From contig CAIYOB010000979.1 in NCBI GenBank assembly GCA_903927685.1, positions 1-14,717 of the forward strand: a DNA stretch of 14,717 nt. Reading direction: 5' to 3'. Of the stretch, positions 14,684-14,717 are shown piece after piece. The translations under genes and the position numbers were made by a program. Position 1 is the first letter of the stretch. Each line of letters starts with the position of its first letter. Source of the stretch: an uncultured Planctomycetaceae bacterium. GTDB lineage: Bacteria; Planctomycetota; Planctomycetia; Pirellulales; Pirellulaceae. The notes beneath the pieces are model-generated. The model was not told the DNA's origin, made no database searches, and saw only the letters and a program-made list of their open reading frames with translations.

Positions 14684-14706
14684 GACAGGCAGGATGCCTA
14701 TCCCAC
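14684..14706. repeat. REP-like repeat, variant copy with compensatory stem change
   Basis: This has the same length and orientation as the left copy but the stem is AGGCA/TGCCT instead of AGGCT/AGCCT. GAC, the GGA loop and the ATCCCAC tail are identical. The two differences restore base pairing. A shorter GACAGG fragment lies just before it at 14675-14680. Confidence 0.85.
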
Positions 14707-14710
14707 GGCC

Positions 14711-14717
14711 GACAGGC
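14711..14717. repeat. Start of a further REP-like repeat cut by the window edge
   Basis: GACAGGC, the first seven bases of the unit, begins 27 bases after the start of the previous copy, so a direct array probably continues beyond the window. Confidence 0.5.

Noticed and set aside
14684..14717. CRISPR array at the right edge
   Set aside because: The units are short, spaced by only a few bases, also occur inverted around the RAYT, and no cas gene is present; REP-like repeats explain them.

Overview
The window is GC-rich bacterial DNA, most probably from a planctomycete (Planctomycetota, likely near Pirellulales). The evidence is the gene content. There is a secreted DUF1598-type protein, a family I know only from planctomycetes. 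There is a glycine-rich secreted protein of the kind planctomycete genomes annotate as 'mu-protocadherin-putative cell-surface protein'. A DPM1-like glycosyltransferase, an orphan MoxR ATPase and short hairpin repeats in the gaps also fit. This is recognition from memory, not a database search.

Layout, left block (1-4658, plus strand): the 3' part of a phosphohexomutase, a MoaD/ThiS-type small protein ending in Gly-Gly, and the double GTPase Der lie almost end to end and look like one transcription unit. After a 253-base gap holding two copies of a short hairpin repeat comes the secreted DUF1598-type protein.

Middle block (4781-12416, all minus strand, convergent with the left block). In transcription order it holds a DPM1-like family 2 glycosyltransferase, a 532-residue protein I read as a distant BshC (cysteine-adding enzyme) relative, an Eis-like acetyltransferase with an SCP2-like tail, a CarH-like MerR/B12-binding regulator with changed B12-pocket residues, a secreted SgcJ/SnoaL-like protein, and a secreted glycine-rich surface protein with 13-residue tandem repeats. 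The last two form a tight pair with their own promoter candidate. The first three recall the sugar-transfer, cysteine-ligation and acetylation steps of low-molecular-weight thiol synthesis, but that link is speculative.

Right block (12617-14717): a MoxR AAA+ ATPase (plus strand) has lost, or never had, its usual DUF58 partners. It is followed by about 330 bases of palindromes and hairpins, then a RAYT (REP-associated tyrosine transposase, minus strand). The RAYT is bracketed by a perfect 23-bp inverted REP-like repeat, with further copies running off the right edge. One further copy carries a compensatory pair of changes in its stem, which is direct evidence that the hairpin itself is conserved.

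The most unusual items are the RAYT/REP system, the variant CarH-like photoreceptor-type regulator, and the BshC-like/acetyltransferase/glycosyltransferase run. No tRNA, rRNA, CRISPR array or prophage was seen.
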